The notes under the pieces: generated by a model | Databases searched by the model: none | What the model was told of the DNA's origin: nothing | What the model saw: only the letters and a program-made list of their open reading frames with translations | Source of the DNA: Streptomyces sp. NBC_01463 | GTDB taxonomy: Bacteria; Actinomycetota; Actinomycetes; Streptomycetales; Streptomycetaceae | Length of the DNA stretch: 64,000 bases | Reading direction: 5' to 3' | NCBI GenBank assembly: GCA_036227345.1 | Contig: CP109468.1 | Coordinates: 7,440,001-7,504,000, forward strand | In this document: in pieces, positions 10,501 to 17,877 of the stretch | Position numbering within the stretch: the stretch's first letter is position 1 | Layout: each line of letters opens with the position of its first letter | Position numbers and translations under genes: made by a program

Positions 10501-11016
10501 CAGGAGCCGGAGGCCCCGCCCGGCGGGAAGCGCCTCGTCCCGTTCGTCCCCGGCCGACGTGCCGCCGGGCAGGGGCCGGTAGCGGGAGAGCAGCACCGGA
10601 GGCATCGGCCACGTCAGCACGGGATCGCGGTCGGCCGGCAGCGGCGACCACGTCCACCACGCTCCGTCGTCGGGCGGCGCGACCCTGTCCACCGGATCCC
10701 GCAGCACCGCAGACCCCGCCGGCGGAAGCGAGAAGGCCACCGGCGCATGCTGTTCGAGCAGGGCCGGCAACGACGCCGTCCCCGCGTCCAGGCCGAGATC
10801 CAGGGCGGCCGTCAGCGCGGTGATCGCGTCCGCCCGTGCCTGCTCCGCGCCGCCGGGGCCGGAGTCCGTGGCGAGGGCGGCCCGCGCACAGCGCAACGCC
10901 AGAGCCGCCCACCACGCGTCGGACTCCTGGCGCCGGGCGAGGGCGTCCGCACCGAGCCAGCGCCGCGCGAGGCGCGCCACCTCCGCCACCCGGACGTCAC
11001 GCATGCCGTCGTTCAC
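7588..11016 (-). CDS. TPR-CHAT protein (caspase-like CHAT protease domain)
   Basis: A 1142-residue protein. About residues 1-600 hold TPR-like helical repeats with recurring L-x2-RY-x2-TG and LD-x-A patterns, suited to protein-protein recognition. The C-terminal part carries a CHAT domain with the predicted dyad His911 in HFACHA and Cys957 in LAACATA, followed by SCVIGTLWTVGDEHATRLM, all hallmarks of the clan. The last 40 residues hold Cys1109, Cys1114, Cys1131 and His1134, a possible zinc site. CHAT proteins are caspase relatives and several act in defence or programmed death; a role here is inference. Start GTG 11016 follows GGGGAGGG. Alternative: a signalling protease unrelated to defence. 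Confidence 0.85.
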   Translation of the reverse strand: MNDGMRDVRVAEVARLARRWLGADALARRQESDAWWAALALRCARAALATDSGPGGAEQARADAITALTAALDLGLDAGTASLPALLEQHAPVAFSLPPAGSAVLRDPVDRVAPPDDGAWWTWSPLPADRDPVLTWPMPPVLLSRYRPLPGGTSAGDERDEALPAGRGLRLLVEYTRTGAPERLDEAVTLLERAVRTVASDSEAANGDLAWALLQRFTRSELRADLDGSVEHAMVAGVFDRDDEGGDARAPVWLAVLGLALLTRYELTGGPADLDNAVGALHRSVTALGEGHPDFDAVTSALADALLYRHGLTGASADLRLAGELVFTPEQPVAYAPSVYAAFLEDGDPTALNDAVGQARSALTRIRDDTRRPWALNGLAGFLLARYAALHDPSDAWAAVDRLQEARALLPPGTTPYATVLVNLAHALTAGPQRDTPAAARLATEALDTPHISVRLEAQALELLCALAELSGHPDELALAPDLLDRRLTTLLEQRADAPADPRRTALRWAQARLRRSSGRPAEGLELARAVQEDRVWDVLAQPDAGESFRRARRALAEAAEMAVWMEEDGEPREAFAAIESARALTVLAATEADPVSARLTALGSGELQERWLLARTSAPTDRDPSRLPSARRGLGDAGPGADVPPELRAEVRGALLPSAGAGPQDFLGRPTPDALAEPLHAIGADAVVHVVAGRGHTPGLALVLHATGEVASLVLPHLSEQARELRGFARAHDECLRSPGDRAAGSAWRTALRQVCDWSWRAAVHAVHDHLSARAGAEAGRIPHVVFVPTGVLGLVPWHAARRKHEGARRYAIEDMCFSYAPSASALDGFARRQRSVPDGTGLVVADPLGDLPHARQEGADLHRWYYSKGSRLGRSGAADAMPATPRAVLEALLADGDGPGPAVVHFACHARSCAPATESHLVLAGGQRLSVGSLLAHARPPAAHGRNPLVVLAACATAVPGDQYDEALSLATAFAAAGASCVIGTLWTVGDEHATRLMTDFHHFLNLDGLPAAQSLRQSQLRALDRARSRTAGSGPAARTRAEDPAHWAAFLHYGTGFPGPGGVRGGPDAEALSGSATDGLGPAAGTRSPLFSRMPGRERSEVIWICPQRDCLRRAAGDAKAPFDEDTCPDHPRQALRRE

Positions 11017-11170
11017 CGTGCCCTCCCCGTCACGTAACGCAACAAGCGGTCAGATTATCCGCCGCCGGGCCCCGGACGGGCCGCTCTGCGCCGGCCACCC
11101 CCCGCCCCCTGCCCCCGCCGCCCCGTGCTCCGGCCGGGACACCCCCGGTGACGTGCGCGGATGTCCCGCG

Positions 11171-11231
11171 CAACGAATCGCCGCCGACCGCCCGCGCACG
11201 CAACGGATCGACGGTTGGTGCGCAACACTCG
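11171..11231 (+). promoter_or_regulatory. Three phased direct repeats upstream of the davA-like gene
   Basis: CAACGAATCG (11171-11180), CAACGGATCG (11201-11210) and CAACACTCG (11223-11231) lie 30 and 22 bases apart, close to three and two helical turns. They sit in the divergent gap between the CHAT operon and the amino-acid oxidation pair, 74-134 bases before the latter's start. A regulator binding one face of the helix could use them. Confidence 0.35.
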
Positions 11232-11304
11232 CGCCTTGTCCGGGGGGAATCGCGGAACGTACCGTCAATACGTCCCCGCCCCGCCCCATCGTCCGAGGTC
11301 AGCC

Positions 11305-12102
11305 ATGCCGCCGCTGCGCACCGCCGTGCTCCAGAGCTCCGGAACCCCGGGCTCGGTGGCCCGGAACATCGAGGCACTGGAGAGCGCCGCCGGACGCGCC
11401 GCGGCGAGCGGCGCCCGGCTGCTCGTCTGCCCCGAGATGTTCCTGACCGGGTACGCGATCGGCGACGACGTGCCCCGGCTGGCCGAGGCCGCCGACGGCA
11501 GCGCCGCACAGGCCGTCGCCGGGATCGCCGTCCGGCACGGCATCGCCGTCCACTACGGCTACCCGGAGCGCGACGGCGACACCCTGTACAACGCAGCCCA
11601 GCTCATCGGCCCCGACGGGACGCGGCTCGCGAACTACCGCAAGACCCACCTCTTCGGCGACTTCGAGGAACGCTGGTTCACCCCCGGCGACCAGGCGGTC
11701 GTCCAGGCCGAACTGGACGGCGTCCGCGTCGGCCTGCTGATCTGCTACGACGTCGAGTTCCCGGAGAACGTACGGGCGCACGCGCTCGCCGGAACCGATC
11801 TGCTGCTCGTACCGACCGCCCTGATGCACCCCTTCCCGTTCGTCGCGGAGTCCGTCGTCCCGGTCCGCGCCTTCGAGAACCAGCTCTACGTCGCGTACGC
11901 CAACCGGACCGGCACCGAGGGACCATTCGAGTTCGTCGGACTGAGCGGCCTCGCCGGCCCCGACGGCACGGTCCGTACCCGCGCCGGACGCGGCGAGGAA
12001 CTCGTCATCGGCGACGTCGACCCCGCCCTGCTCACCGCCTCCCGGGCAGCCAACCCCTACCTCCGCGACCGCCGTCCCGGTCTGTACGGCTCCCTCGTCT
12101 GA
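11305..12102 (+). CDS. davA: Nitrilase-superfamily amidohydrolase, 5-aminovaleramide amidase-like
   Basis: A 265-residue carbon-nitrogen hydrolase with the complete catalytic triad: Glu44 (LVCPEMFLTGY), Lys113 (NYRKTHLFG) and Cys147 (LICYDVEFPEN). The segment CPEMFLTGY followed by RLAEAADG and YGYPE strongly recalls DavA of Pseudomonas, which hydrolyses 5-aminovaleramide to 5-aminovalerate. It is followed after 50 bases by a DavB-like flavin 2-monooxygenase gene, which would make that amide from lysine. ATG 11305 has GAGG 6 bases upstream; an in-frame opening further upstream is not credible. Alternative substrate: indole-3-acetamide, if the partner acts on tryptophan. Confidence 0.78.
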   Translation: MPPLRTAVLQSSGTPGSVARNIEALESAAGRAAASGARLLVCPEMFLTGYAIGDDVPRLAEAADGSAAQAVAGIAVRHGIAVHYGYPERDGDTLYNAAQLIGPDGTRLANYRKTHLFGDFEERWFTPGDQAVVQAELDGVRVGLLICYDVEFPENVRAHALAGTDLLLVPTALMHPFPFVAESVVPVRAFENQLYVAYANRTGTEGPFEFVGLSGLAGPDGTVRTRAGRGEELVIGDVDPALLTASRAANPYLRDRRPGLYGSLV

Positions 12103-12152
12103 GAACGCCGCCCCGCCCTCACCCACCTGTTCCCGCAAGGAGTCCGTACCCC

Positions 12153-13853
12153 ATGACGTCCACGGTGCCCCCGGCCGTCCCGCACACCGACGCAGCCCCG
12201 CCGATCACCATGTTCGGACCGGACTTCCCCTACGCCTACGACGACTTCCTCGCGCACCCCGCCGGCCTCGGCCAGATACCGGCGACCGAACACGGCAGCG
12301 AGGTGGCCGTCATCGGCGGCGGACTCTCCGGCATCGTCACCGCCTACGAGCTGATGAAGATGGGGCTCAAGCCCGTCGTCTACGAGGCCGACCGCATCGG
12401 CGGCCGGCTGCGCACCGTCGAGTTCGACGGCTGCACCACGGACGGCGAGCCCCTCACCGCCGAAATGGGCGCGATGCGCTTCCCGCCGTCCTCGACCGCC
12501 CTCCAGCACTACATCGACCTGGTCGGCCTGGAGACGAAGCCGTTCCCCAACCCGCTCTCCCCGGTCACCCCGTCGACCGTCGTCGACCTGAAGGGCGAGT
12601 CGCACTACGCCACCACCATCGACGACCTCCCGCAGGTCTACCGCGACGTGATGGACGCCTGGAACGCCTGCCTGGAGGAGGGCGCCGACTTCTCCGACAT
12701 GAACCGGGCGATGCGCGAACGCGACGTACCGCGGATCCGGGAGATCTGGGCCCGGCTCGTCGAGAAGCTCGACAACCAGACCTTCTACGGCTTCCTCTGC
12801 GACTCCGACGCCTTCAAGTCGTTCCGCCACCGCGAGATCTTCGGACAGGTCGGCTTCGGCACCGGCGGCTGGGACACCGACTTCCCCAACTCCATCCTGG
12901 AGATCCTGCGCGTCGTCTACACCGAGGCGGACGACCACCACCGCTCCATCGTCGGCGGCAGCCAGCAGCTCCCGCTGCGCCTGTGGGAGCGCGAGCCGCA
13001 GAAGATCGTCCACTGGCCGCTCGGCACCTCGCTGGCCTCGCTGCACGACGGCGAGCCGCGCGGCGCCGTGACCCGGCTGCACCGCACGGCCGGCAACCGG
13101 ATCACCGTCACCGACGCCACCGGCGACATCCGGACCTTCCGCGCCGCCGTCTTCACCGGGCAGTCCTGGCTGCTGCTCTCGAAGATCGCCTGCGACGACG
13201 CGCTCTTCCCCATCGACCACTGGACGGCGATGGAGCGCACCCACTACATGGAGTCGTCCAAGCTGTTCGTCCCCGTCGACCGGCCGTTCTGGCTGGACAA
13301 GGACGAGACCACCGGCCGCGACACCATGTCGATGACGCTGACCGACCGGATGACCCGCGGCACGTACCTCCTCGACGACGGCCCGGACAAGCCGGCCAGC
13401 ATCTGCCTCTCGTACACCTGGTGCGACGACAGCCTGAAGTGGCTGCCGCTCTCCGCGACCGAGCGCATGGACGTCATGCTGAAGTCGCTCGGCGAGATCT
13501 ATCCGAACGTCGACATCCGCAAGCACATCACCGGCAATCCGGTGACCGTGTCCTGGGAGAACGAGCCCTATTTCATGGGCGCGTTCAAGGCGAACCTGCC
13601 CGGCCACTACCGCTACCAGCGACGGCTGTTCACCCACTTCATGCAGGACCGGCTGCCCGCCGACAAGCGGGGCCTGTTCCTCGCCGGCGACGACATCTCC
13701 TGGACGGCCGGCTGGGCCGAGGGGGCCGTGCAGACGGCGCTGAACGCCGTCTGGGGTGTGATGGCCCAGTTCGGCGGTGCGACCGACGCGACCAACCCCG
13801 GCCCCGGCGACGTCTTCGACGAGATCGCCCCGGTCGAACTCCCGGAGGACTGA
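12153..13853 (+). CDS. davB: Flavin-dependent L-amino-acid 2-monooxygenase, DavB (lysine 2-monooxygenase)-like
   Basis: A 566-residue flavin amine-oxidase-family enzyme that would convert an L-amino acid oxidatively to its amide with loss of CO2. The FAD dinucleotide motif VAVIGGGLSG is at 51-60, and the subfamily hallmark EMGAMRFP at about 104-111. The N-terminal ITMFGPDFPYAYDD, the middle GQVGFGTGGWDTDFPNS and the C-terminal GDDISWTAGWAEGAVQT match my recollection of lysine 2-monooxygenase better than tryptophan 2-monooxygenase. Pairing with a DavA-like amidase fits the lysine to 5-aminovalerate route. AAGGAG lies 10 bases before the ATG. The aminotransferase and semialdehyde dehydrogenase steps (DavT, DavD) are not adjacent. 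Confidence 0.78.
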   Translation: MTSTVPPAVPHTDAAPPITMFGPDFPYAYDDFLAHPAGLGQIPATEHGSEVAVIGGGLSGIVTAYELMKMGLKPVVYEADRIGGRLRTVEFDGCTTDGEPLTAEMGAMRFPPSSTALQHYIDLVGLETKPFPNPLSPVTPSTVVDLKGESHYATTIDDLPQVYRDVMDAWNACLEEGADFSDMNRAMRERDVPRIREIWARLVEKLDNQTFYGFLCDSDAFKSFRHREIFGQVGFGTGGWDTDFPNSILEILRVVYTEADDHHRSIVGGSQQLPLRLWEREPQKIVHWPLGTSLASLHDGEPRGAVTRLHRTAGNRITVTDATGDIRTFRAAVFTGQSWLLLSKIACDDALFPIDHWTAMERTHYMESSKLFVPVDRPFWLDKDETTGRDTMSMTLTDRMTRGTYLLDDGPDKPASICLSYTWCDDSLKWLPLSATERMDVMLKSLGEIYPNVDIRKHITGNPVTVSWENEPYFMGAFKANLPGHYRYQRRLFTHFMQDRLPADKRGLFLAGDDISWTAGWAEGAVQTALNAVWGVMAQFGGATDATNPGPGDVFDEIAPVELPED

Positions 13854-13871
13854 GGCCCCTCGCGGCTCCGG

Positions 13872-14720
13872 TTACGCGGGCCGGCAGACGCTGCGCTGCC
13901 GGCCAAGGCCCGAGATCTCGACCTCCATCACGTCCTCGGCACCCAGGTACGGGAACCGGCCGGACAGGGCCACGCCCTGCGGCGTACCGGTGTTGATGAT
14001 GTCGCCGGGCTCCAGCACCAGGTACTGCGACAGATGGTGCACCAGATGCGCCACGCCGAAGATCATGTCCGCGGTGGAGGAGTCCTGCCGGGGCTCACCG
14101 TTGACGAAGCTGCGCAGCCGCAACTGCTGCGGATCGCCCACCTCGTCGGCCGTCACCAGCACCGGGCCCAGCGGGTTGAAGGTCGCGCAGCTCTTGCCCT
14201 TGGACCACTGGCCGCCCGACTCCTCCAGCTGGAAGGCGCGCTCGGACACGTCGTTGCTGACCGCGTAGCCCGCGATGTGGGCGGCGGCGTCGGCGGGGGA
14301 GTCCAGGTAGGAGGCGCGGCGGCCGATCACGACGGCGAGCTCCACCTCCCAGTCGGTCTTCTTCGACCCGCGCGGAATGAGGACGTCGTCGTACGGACCG
14401 ACCACGGTGTTCGGCGACTTGTAGAAGAGGATCGGCTGCTCCGGCGGCTCGGCACCGGACTCCGCCGCGTGGGCCGCGTAGTTCTGCCCGATGCACAGGA
14501 GCGCGGAGGGCCGGGCCACCGGGGCGCCGATGCGCTGTCCGGCGATGTCGGTCTCCGGGAGGACCGCCGCCGCGGGGATCAGGTGCGGCTTGTCGGCCAG
14601 TGCGGCGAGGAAGGCGCCGTCGATGTCGTCGGTGATGCCGGACAGGTCGTAGTGGCGGCCCTCGGGGCAGACGGCGACCGGGCGCTCATGGCCCGGCTCG
14701 CCGATGCGCATCAGTCGCAT
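13872..14720 (-). CDS. Fumarylacetoacetate hydrolase (FAH) family protein
   Basis: A 282-residue FAH-family enzyme, last gene of the minus-strand catabolic operon. These enzymes hydrolyse C-C bonds of 2,4-diketo acids or decarboxylate/hydrate related ketoacids. Visible motifs are LLCIGQNYAAHAAE, FYKSPNTVVGP, the metal-binding DWEVELAVVIG, and the C-terminal LEPGDIINTGTPQGVAL. In sugar-acid pathways relatives cleave 2,4-diketo-3-deoxy acids to pyruvate plus a hydroxyacid, which fits the surrounding dehydratase and dehydrogenase. The exact substrate is not deducible. AGGAGA lies 10 bases before the ATG. It is separated by 49 bases from the preceding gene. Confidence 0.88.
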   Translation of the reverse strand: MRLMRIGEPGHERPVAVCPEGRHYDLSGITDDIDGAFLAALADKPHLIPAAAVLPETDIAGQRIGAPVARPSALLCIGQNYAAHAAESGAEPPEQPILFYKSPNTVVGPYDDVLIPRGSKKTDWEVELAVVIGRRASYLDSPADAAAHIAGYAVSNDVSERAFQLEESGGQWSKGKSCATFNPLGPVLVTADEVGDPQQLRLRSFVNGEPRQDSSTADMIFGVAHLVHHLSQYLVLEPGDIINTGTPQGVALSGRFPYLGAEDVMEVEISGLGRQRSVCRPA

Positions 14721-14769
14721 GACGGTGAGATCTCCTGAATTCTGGGGTTGTGCGGGGACGAAAAGGGAG

Positions 14770-15795
14770 TCAGCGCAGTCGGGTGAGAGCGGCGGCGGTC
14801 ACCGCGTGCACCGGGGGGCGTCCGGCGATCAGCCGCAGCACCTCGTTGACCGCGCTGGTGCCCAGCCGCTGCCGGCACTCGACACTGCCCGCCGCCTGGT
14901 GCGGGGTGAGCAGCACGTTCGGCAGCGCGCGGAAGGGGTGGTCCACGGGCAGCGGTTCGGCGTCGAACACGTCGATCGCCGCGTCCAGCCGGCCCGTCGC
15001 CAGCTCGGCCAGGAGCGCGTCCTCGTCGACCAGCCACGACCGGGCGGTGTTCACCAGACCCGCGCCGTCCGGCATCAGCGCCAGCTGAGCGGCGCCGATC
15101 ATGTGGTGGGTCTCCTCGGTGACCGGGGCGTGCACGGCCACGATCCGGCTGCCGGTGAGCAGCGTCTCCAGCGGCACGGACGTCACACCGAGCTCCGCGG
15201 CCTCCTCGTCGGAGAGGAACGGGTCGGTGACGCTCACCCGCGCCCCCATCGCGCGCACCAGCTTGATGTAGGCGCGGCCGGTGCGCGAGGCGCCGATCAC
15301 GCCGATCTCGCTGCCGTGGATCTCGTGGCGCGCCGGGGCCTCGCTCGCCGCCGCCCAGTCCAGGCCGCCGCGCAGCGCGTGGTCGAAGCGCTGGATGCGG
15401 TGGAGCAGCGACAGCGTGAAGGCGAGCGCCACCTCGGCGACCGGGCGGGCCATCTCGTCGCCGGCCTGGGTGACCAGGATGGAGCGCCGGAACACGTCCT
15501 CGGTGACATAGGGGGCGACCGCGGAACCGGTGTGCGCCACCAGCTCCAGCCGGTCGGCGTGCGCCAGCAGTTCCGCGTCCACCTTCGGGGCCCGCCACGA
15601 GGTGATCAGCGCACGGGCGCCGGGCAGGGCCGCCGCGACCGCCGCACGGTCGGAGTGGTCGTCGATGACGGTGAGTTCGGCCGCCCGCTCCAGCTCCCGC
15701 CACACATCGGCGGTGAAGAACTGGGCGCGCAGGCCCGGTGGTACGGCGACGACCACCCGTGAGGTGCGGTCGGCGGATTCAGGAGAGCCAGGCAT
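14770..15795 (-). CDS. D-isomer-specific 2-hydroxyacid dehydrogenase family protein
   Basis: A 341-residue NAD(P)-dependent dehydrogenase reducing a 2-ketoacid or oxidising a 2-hydroxyacid. Catalytic features are Arg in GLVNTARSWLVDED, the DVFDAEPLP element, and the His in LTPHQAAGS. The dinucleotide loop reads GVIGASRTG, with Ser in place of the usual second Gly, a mild deviation. I place the start at ATG 15795, which overlaps the upstream gene by 17 bases and has GGAG nearby; an in-frame ATG at 15822 is less likely. Overlap indicates translational coupling. It would act on an intermediate of the sugar-acid pathway. Confidence 0.87.
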   Translation of the reverse strand: MPGSPESADRTSRVVVAVPPGLRAQFFTADVWRELERAAELTVIDDHSDRAAVAAALPGARALITSWRAPKVDAELLAHADRLELVAHTGSAVAPYVTEDVFRRSILVTQAGDEMARPVAEVALAFTLSLLHRIQRFDHALRGGLDWAAASEAPARHEIHGSEIGVIGASRTGRAYIKLVRAMGARVSVTDPFLSDEEAAELGVTSVPLETLLTGSRIVAVHAPVTEETHHMIGAAQLALMPDGAGLVNTARSWLVDEDALLAELATGRLDAAIDVFDAEPLPVDHPFRALPNVLLTPHQAAGSVECRQRLGTSAVNEVLRLIAGRPPVHAVTAAALTRLR

Positions 15796-16834
15796 CGAGG
15801 TGCTCCGCAACGAAGGCGTCATCGGTCAGCCAAGGGTAGGCCGCGGCCACCCGGGTGATCTCTTCGGCCTGTCCGGGGGAGAGCGTCTCGGCCGGGTCCA
15901 GGCAGCGGATGTTCGCCAACAGGCCCTGACGGCGCAGCACTTCGTGGACGCCCGCGATGCAGCCGCGGAAGGCGCCGCGCACGTCGAAGACCGCGCTGTT
16001 GGCGTCGGTGAGTTCGGTGCGGCGGGCCAGGCAGCGGACCATCGCCTCGTGGTCCCCGGCCCGGGCCCGGCGGACGTCGTCGAGAAGCGTCACCGCGGAG
16101 CTCGTCCACACCGCCCACTGGCCGAGCAGCCCGCCCGCGAACCAGCGCGGGGTGCCGGCGGCCGTCTCGTACGGGGTGACCAGATCGCCGATGATGTCGT
16201 CGTCGTTGCCGGTGTACAGGGCGACCTCGTCGGCCCGGTCCGCGGCGGCGACCGCCCGGACGACGTCGGCGGTGCGGTAGCGGTCGAACGGGGCGATCTT
16301 CACCGCGGCCGTGTTCGGCAGATCGGTGAACGCGGACCAGAAGGACGGCGACAAGTACCGCCCGCCGACGGCCTCCTGGAGGTAGAAGCCGATCACCGGC
16401 AGCACCTCGCCGACCGCCCGGGCCCGCTCCAGCAGCCCCTTCTCGTCCGCTCCGGGCACGGCCGGGCTGAGCAGCACCGCGTCGTAGCCGAGCGAGGCGG
16501 CGGTCTCCGCCTCGGCGACGGCCTGGGCGGTGTAGCCGCAGGCACCGGCGACCTTCACGAACGGGCGGCCCGCCTCGGCGTCGATCGTCTCGGCGGCGAG
16601 TTCGAGGACGGGGCGGAACAGCCCCACCTCCCGCTCACGGATCTCGAACTGGGTGGTGTGCACGGCGACGGCCGCGCCGCCCGCGCCCGAGGCCAGGTAG
16701 TACCGGGTCAGGGCGCGCTGCCGGCGCTCGTCGAACGTGCCGTCCGCGTGCAGGGCGAGCGGATGGGCGGGGATGGCCGCGCCGTGGGCGAGCAGTTCGA
16801 GCGCGGGCGTGGACAGGAGGGAGGGAGTGGACAT
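15779..16834 (-). CDS. DapA-family (N-acetylneuraminate lyase superfamily) aldolase/dehydratase
   Basis: A 351-residue TIM-barrel class I lyase, longer than the usual 290-300 residues. The Schiff-base lysine is Lys179 in AAVKIAPFDRYRT, and the conserved Tyr is in GFYLQEAVGG (Tyr151). Family members condense or cleave pyruvate-containing 2-keto-3-deoxy acids or dehydrate them. The PxxYN motif of true dihydrodipicolinate synthase is not kept, so a catabolic role is more likely than lysine synthesis. It begins 8 bases after the stop of the epimerase-like gene, without a clear ribosome site, implying coupling. Confidence 0.85.
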   Translation of the reverse strand: MSTPSLLSTPALELLAHGAAIPAHPLALHADGTFDERRQRALTRYYLASGAGGAAVAVHTTQFEIREREVGLFRPVLELAAETIDAEAGRPFVKVAGACGYTAQAVAEAETAASLGYDAVLLSPAVPGADEKGLLERARAVGEVLPVIGFYLQEAVGGRYLSPSFWSAFTDLPNTAAVKIAPFDRYRTADVVRAVAAADRADEVALYTGNDDDIIGDLVTPYETAAGTPRWFAGGLLGQWAVWTSSAVTLLDDVRRARAGDHEAMVRCLARRTELTDANSAVFDVRGAFRGCIAGVHEVLRRQGLLANIRCLDPAETLSPGQAEEITRVAAAYPWLTDDAFVAEHLDAWLS

Positions 16835-16842
16835 GGAGTGGA

Positions 16843-17871
16843 TCAGAACCTTCCGTCACGTACCTGGAACTTGGTGGGCTTGCCGGACAGCGGCAGCCCG
16901 CGGCGCAGCCAGTCGGCCTGCCACTCGACGAGGGTGCGCAGCGCGACGTCCGGGTAGCCGAAGAGAGCATGGCAGCGGCTCGCGTCGGAGAGCAGCGCGG
17001 TGGGTGCCTCCTGGCCGGCGAGGACCGGCTCCTTGCCGAACTCCTCGCCGAACCACTGCGCGATGCGGCGCACCGAAGCGGTCTCCGGGCCGGTGAGGTT
17101 GAGGGTGAACGCGTCGCCGTCGGTGGCGTGCGGCAGCGAGCGCAGCGCGACCTCGTTGGCGTACCCCTGCCACACCACGTTGGCGTGACCTGTCGTCACG
17201 TCTACGGGTTCCCCGGCCTGCACGCGGTAGGCGATGTCGGCCAGCACGCCGTAGCGCAGGTCGACCGCGTAGTTGAGGCGGATGTTGGCGACCCTGGTGC
17301 CACGGGTCAGGGCGGCGTGCGCGAAGACGCGCTCCCGGCCCAGGCACGACATGGCGTACTCGCCGACCGGGCCGACCGGGTCGCTCTCGGTGCAGCCGCC
17401 GGAGGAGACCGGCACCAGGGGGTAGACGTTGCCGGTGGAGAACGCGGCGATCCGGGCGCCGGACCAGCGCCGGGCCACCCGGTCCGGCATCGCGGCGTTC
17501 ACCGCCCAGGCGTGCGAGGGTGCCCCGGCGGAACCGAACTTGGCGCCGACCATGAAGACGATGTTCCCCGCGTCGGGCAGTTCCGCCAGATCGGCGGCCG
17601 GGTCCATCAGGTCGAAGGCGACGGTACGGACCCCGGCCGCCTCCAGCTCCTCGGCCGCCGCCCTGTCCGACCAGCGGGAGACCGCGTACACGGTCACGTC
17701 CCCGCGGCCCGCGGCGTCCAGCGCCCGGCGTGCCAGCCGGCACAGACTGGGGCCCATCTTGCCGCCGGCGCCGAGTACGAGCAGATCGCCTTCGAGCGCG
17801 CCGAGGTCGGCGACGAGCGCGGGGGAGGGGGTGGCGAGCCGCTCTTCGAGTGCGGCCTCATCGGTGAACAT
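16843..17871 (-). CDS. NAD-dependent epimerase/dehydratase-like protein with altered catalytic motif
   Basis: A 342-residue Rossmann-fold protein of the extended SDR type. The N-terminal LLVLGAGGKMGPSL binds the dinucleotide, and FSTGNVYPL supplies the usual Ser/Thr. The catalytic YxxxK reads YAMSC here: the Lys is replaced by Cys in GEYAMSCLGRER. The codon is an unambiguous TGC. The enzyme may therefore be a reductase of unusual mechanism or a binding protein. The gene lies between the ABC permeases and the DapA-family lyase gene, with 6- and 8-base gaps, so it is part of the same operon. Substrate unknown. Confidence 0.8.
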   Translation of the reverse strand: MFTDEAALEERLATPSPALVADLGALEGDLLVLGAGGKMGPSLCRLARRALDAAGRGDVTVYAVSRWSDRAAAEELEAAGVRTVAFDLMDPAADLAELPDAGNIVFMVGAKFGSAGAPSHAWAVNAAMPDRVARRWSGARIAAFSTGNVYPLVPVSSGGCTESDPVGPVGEYAMSCLGRERVFAHAALTRGTRVANIRLNYAVDLRYGVLADIAYRVQAGEPVDVTTGHANVVWQGYANEVALRSLPHATDGDAFTLNLTGPETASVRRIAQWFGEEFGKEPVLAGQEAPTALLSDASRCHALFGYPDVALRTLVEWQADWLRRGLPLSGKPTKFQVRDGRF

Positions 17872-17877
17872 GTGTGG

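Noticed and set aside
7234-11037. Very long open frame on the plus strand opposite the CHAT gene
   Set aside because: It is the mirror of GC-biased third positions of the CHAT gene; its translation is low-complexity, rich in Arg, Gly and Pro, with no family motif.
12153-13853. Tryptophan 2-monooxygenase (auxin route, IaaM)
   Set aside because: The family includes it, but the N-terminal, middle and C-terminal blocks and the DavA-like partner favour lysine 2-monooxygenase. Kept as an alternative.
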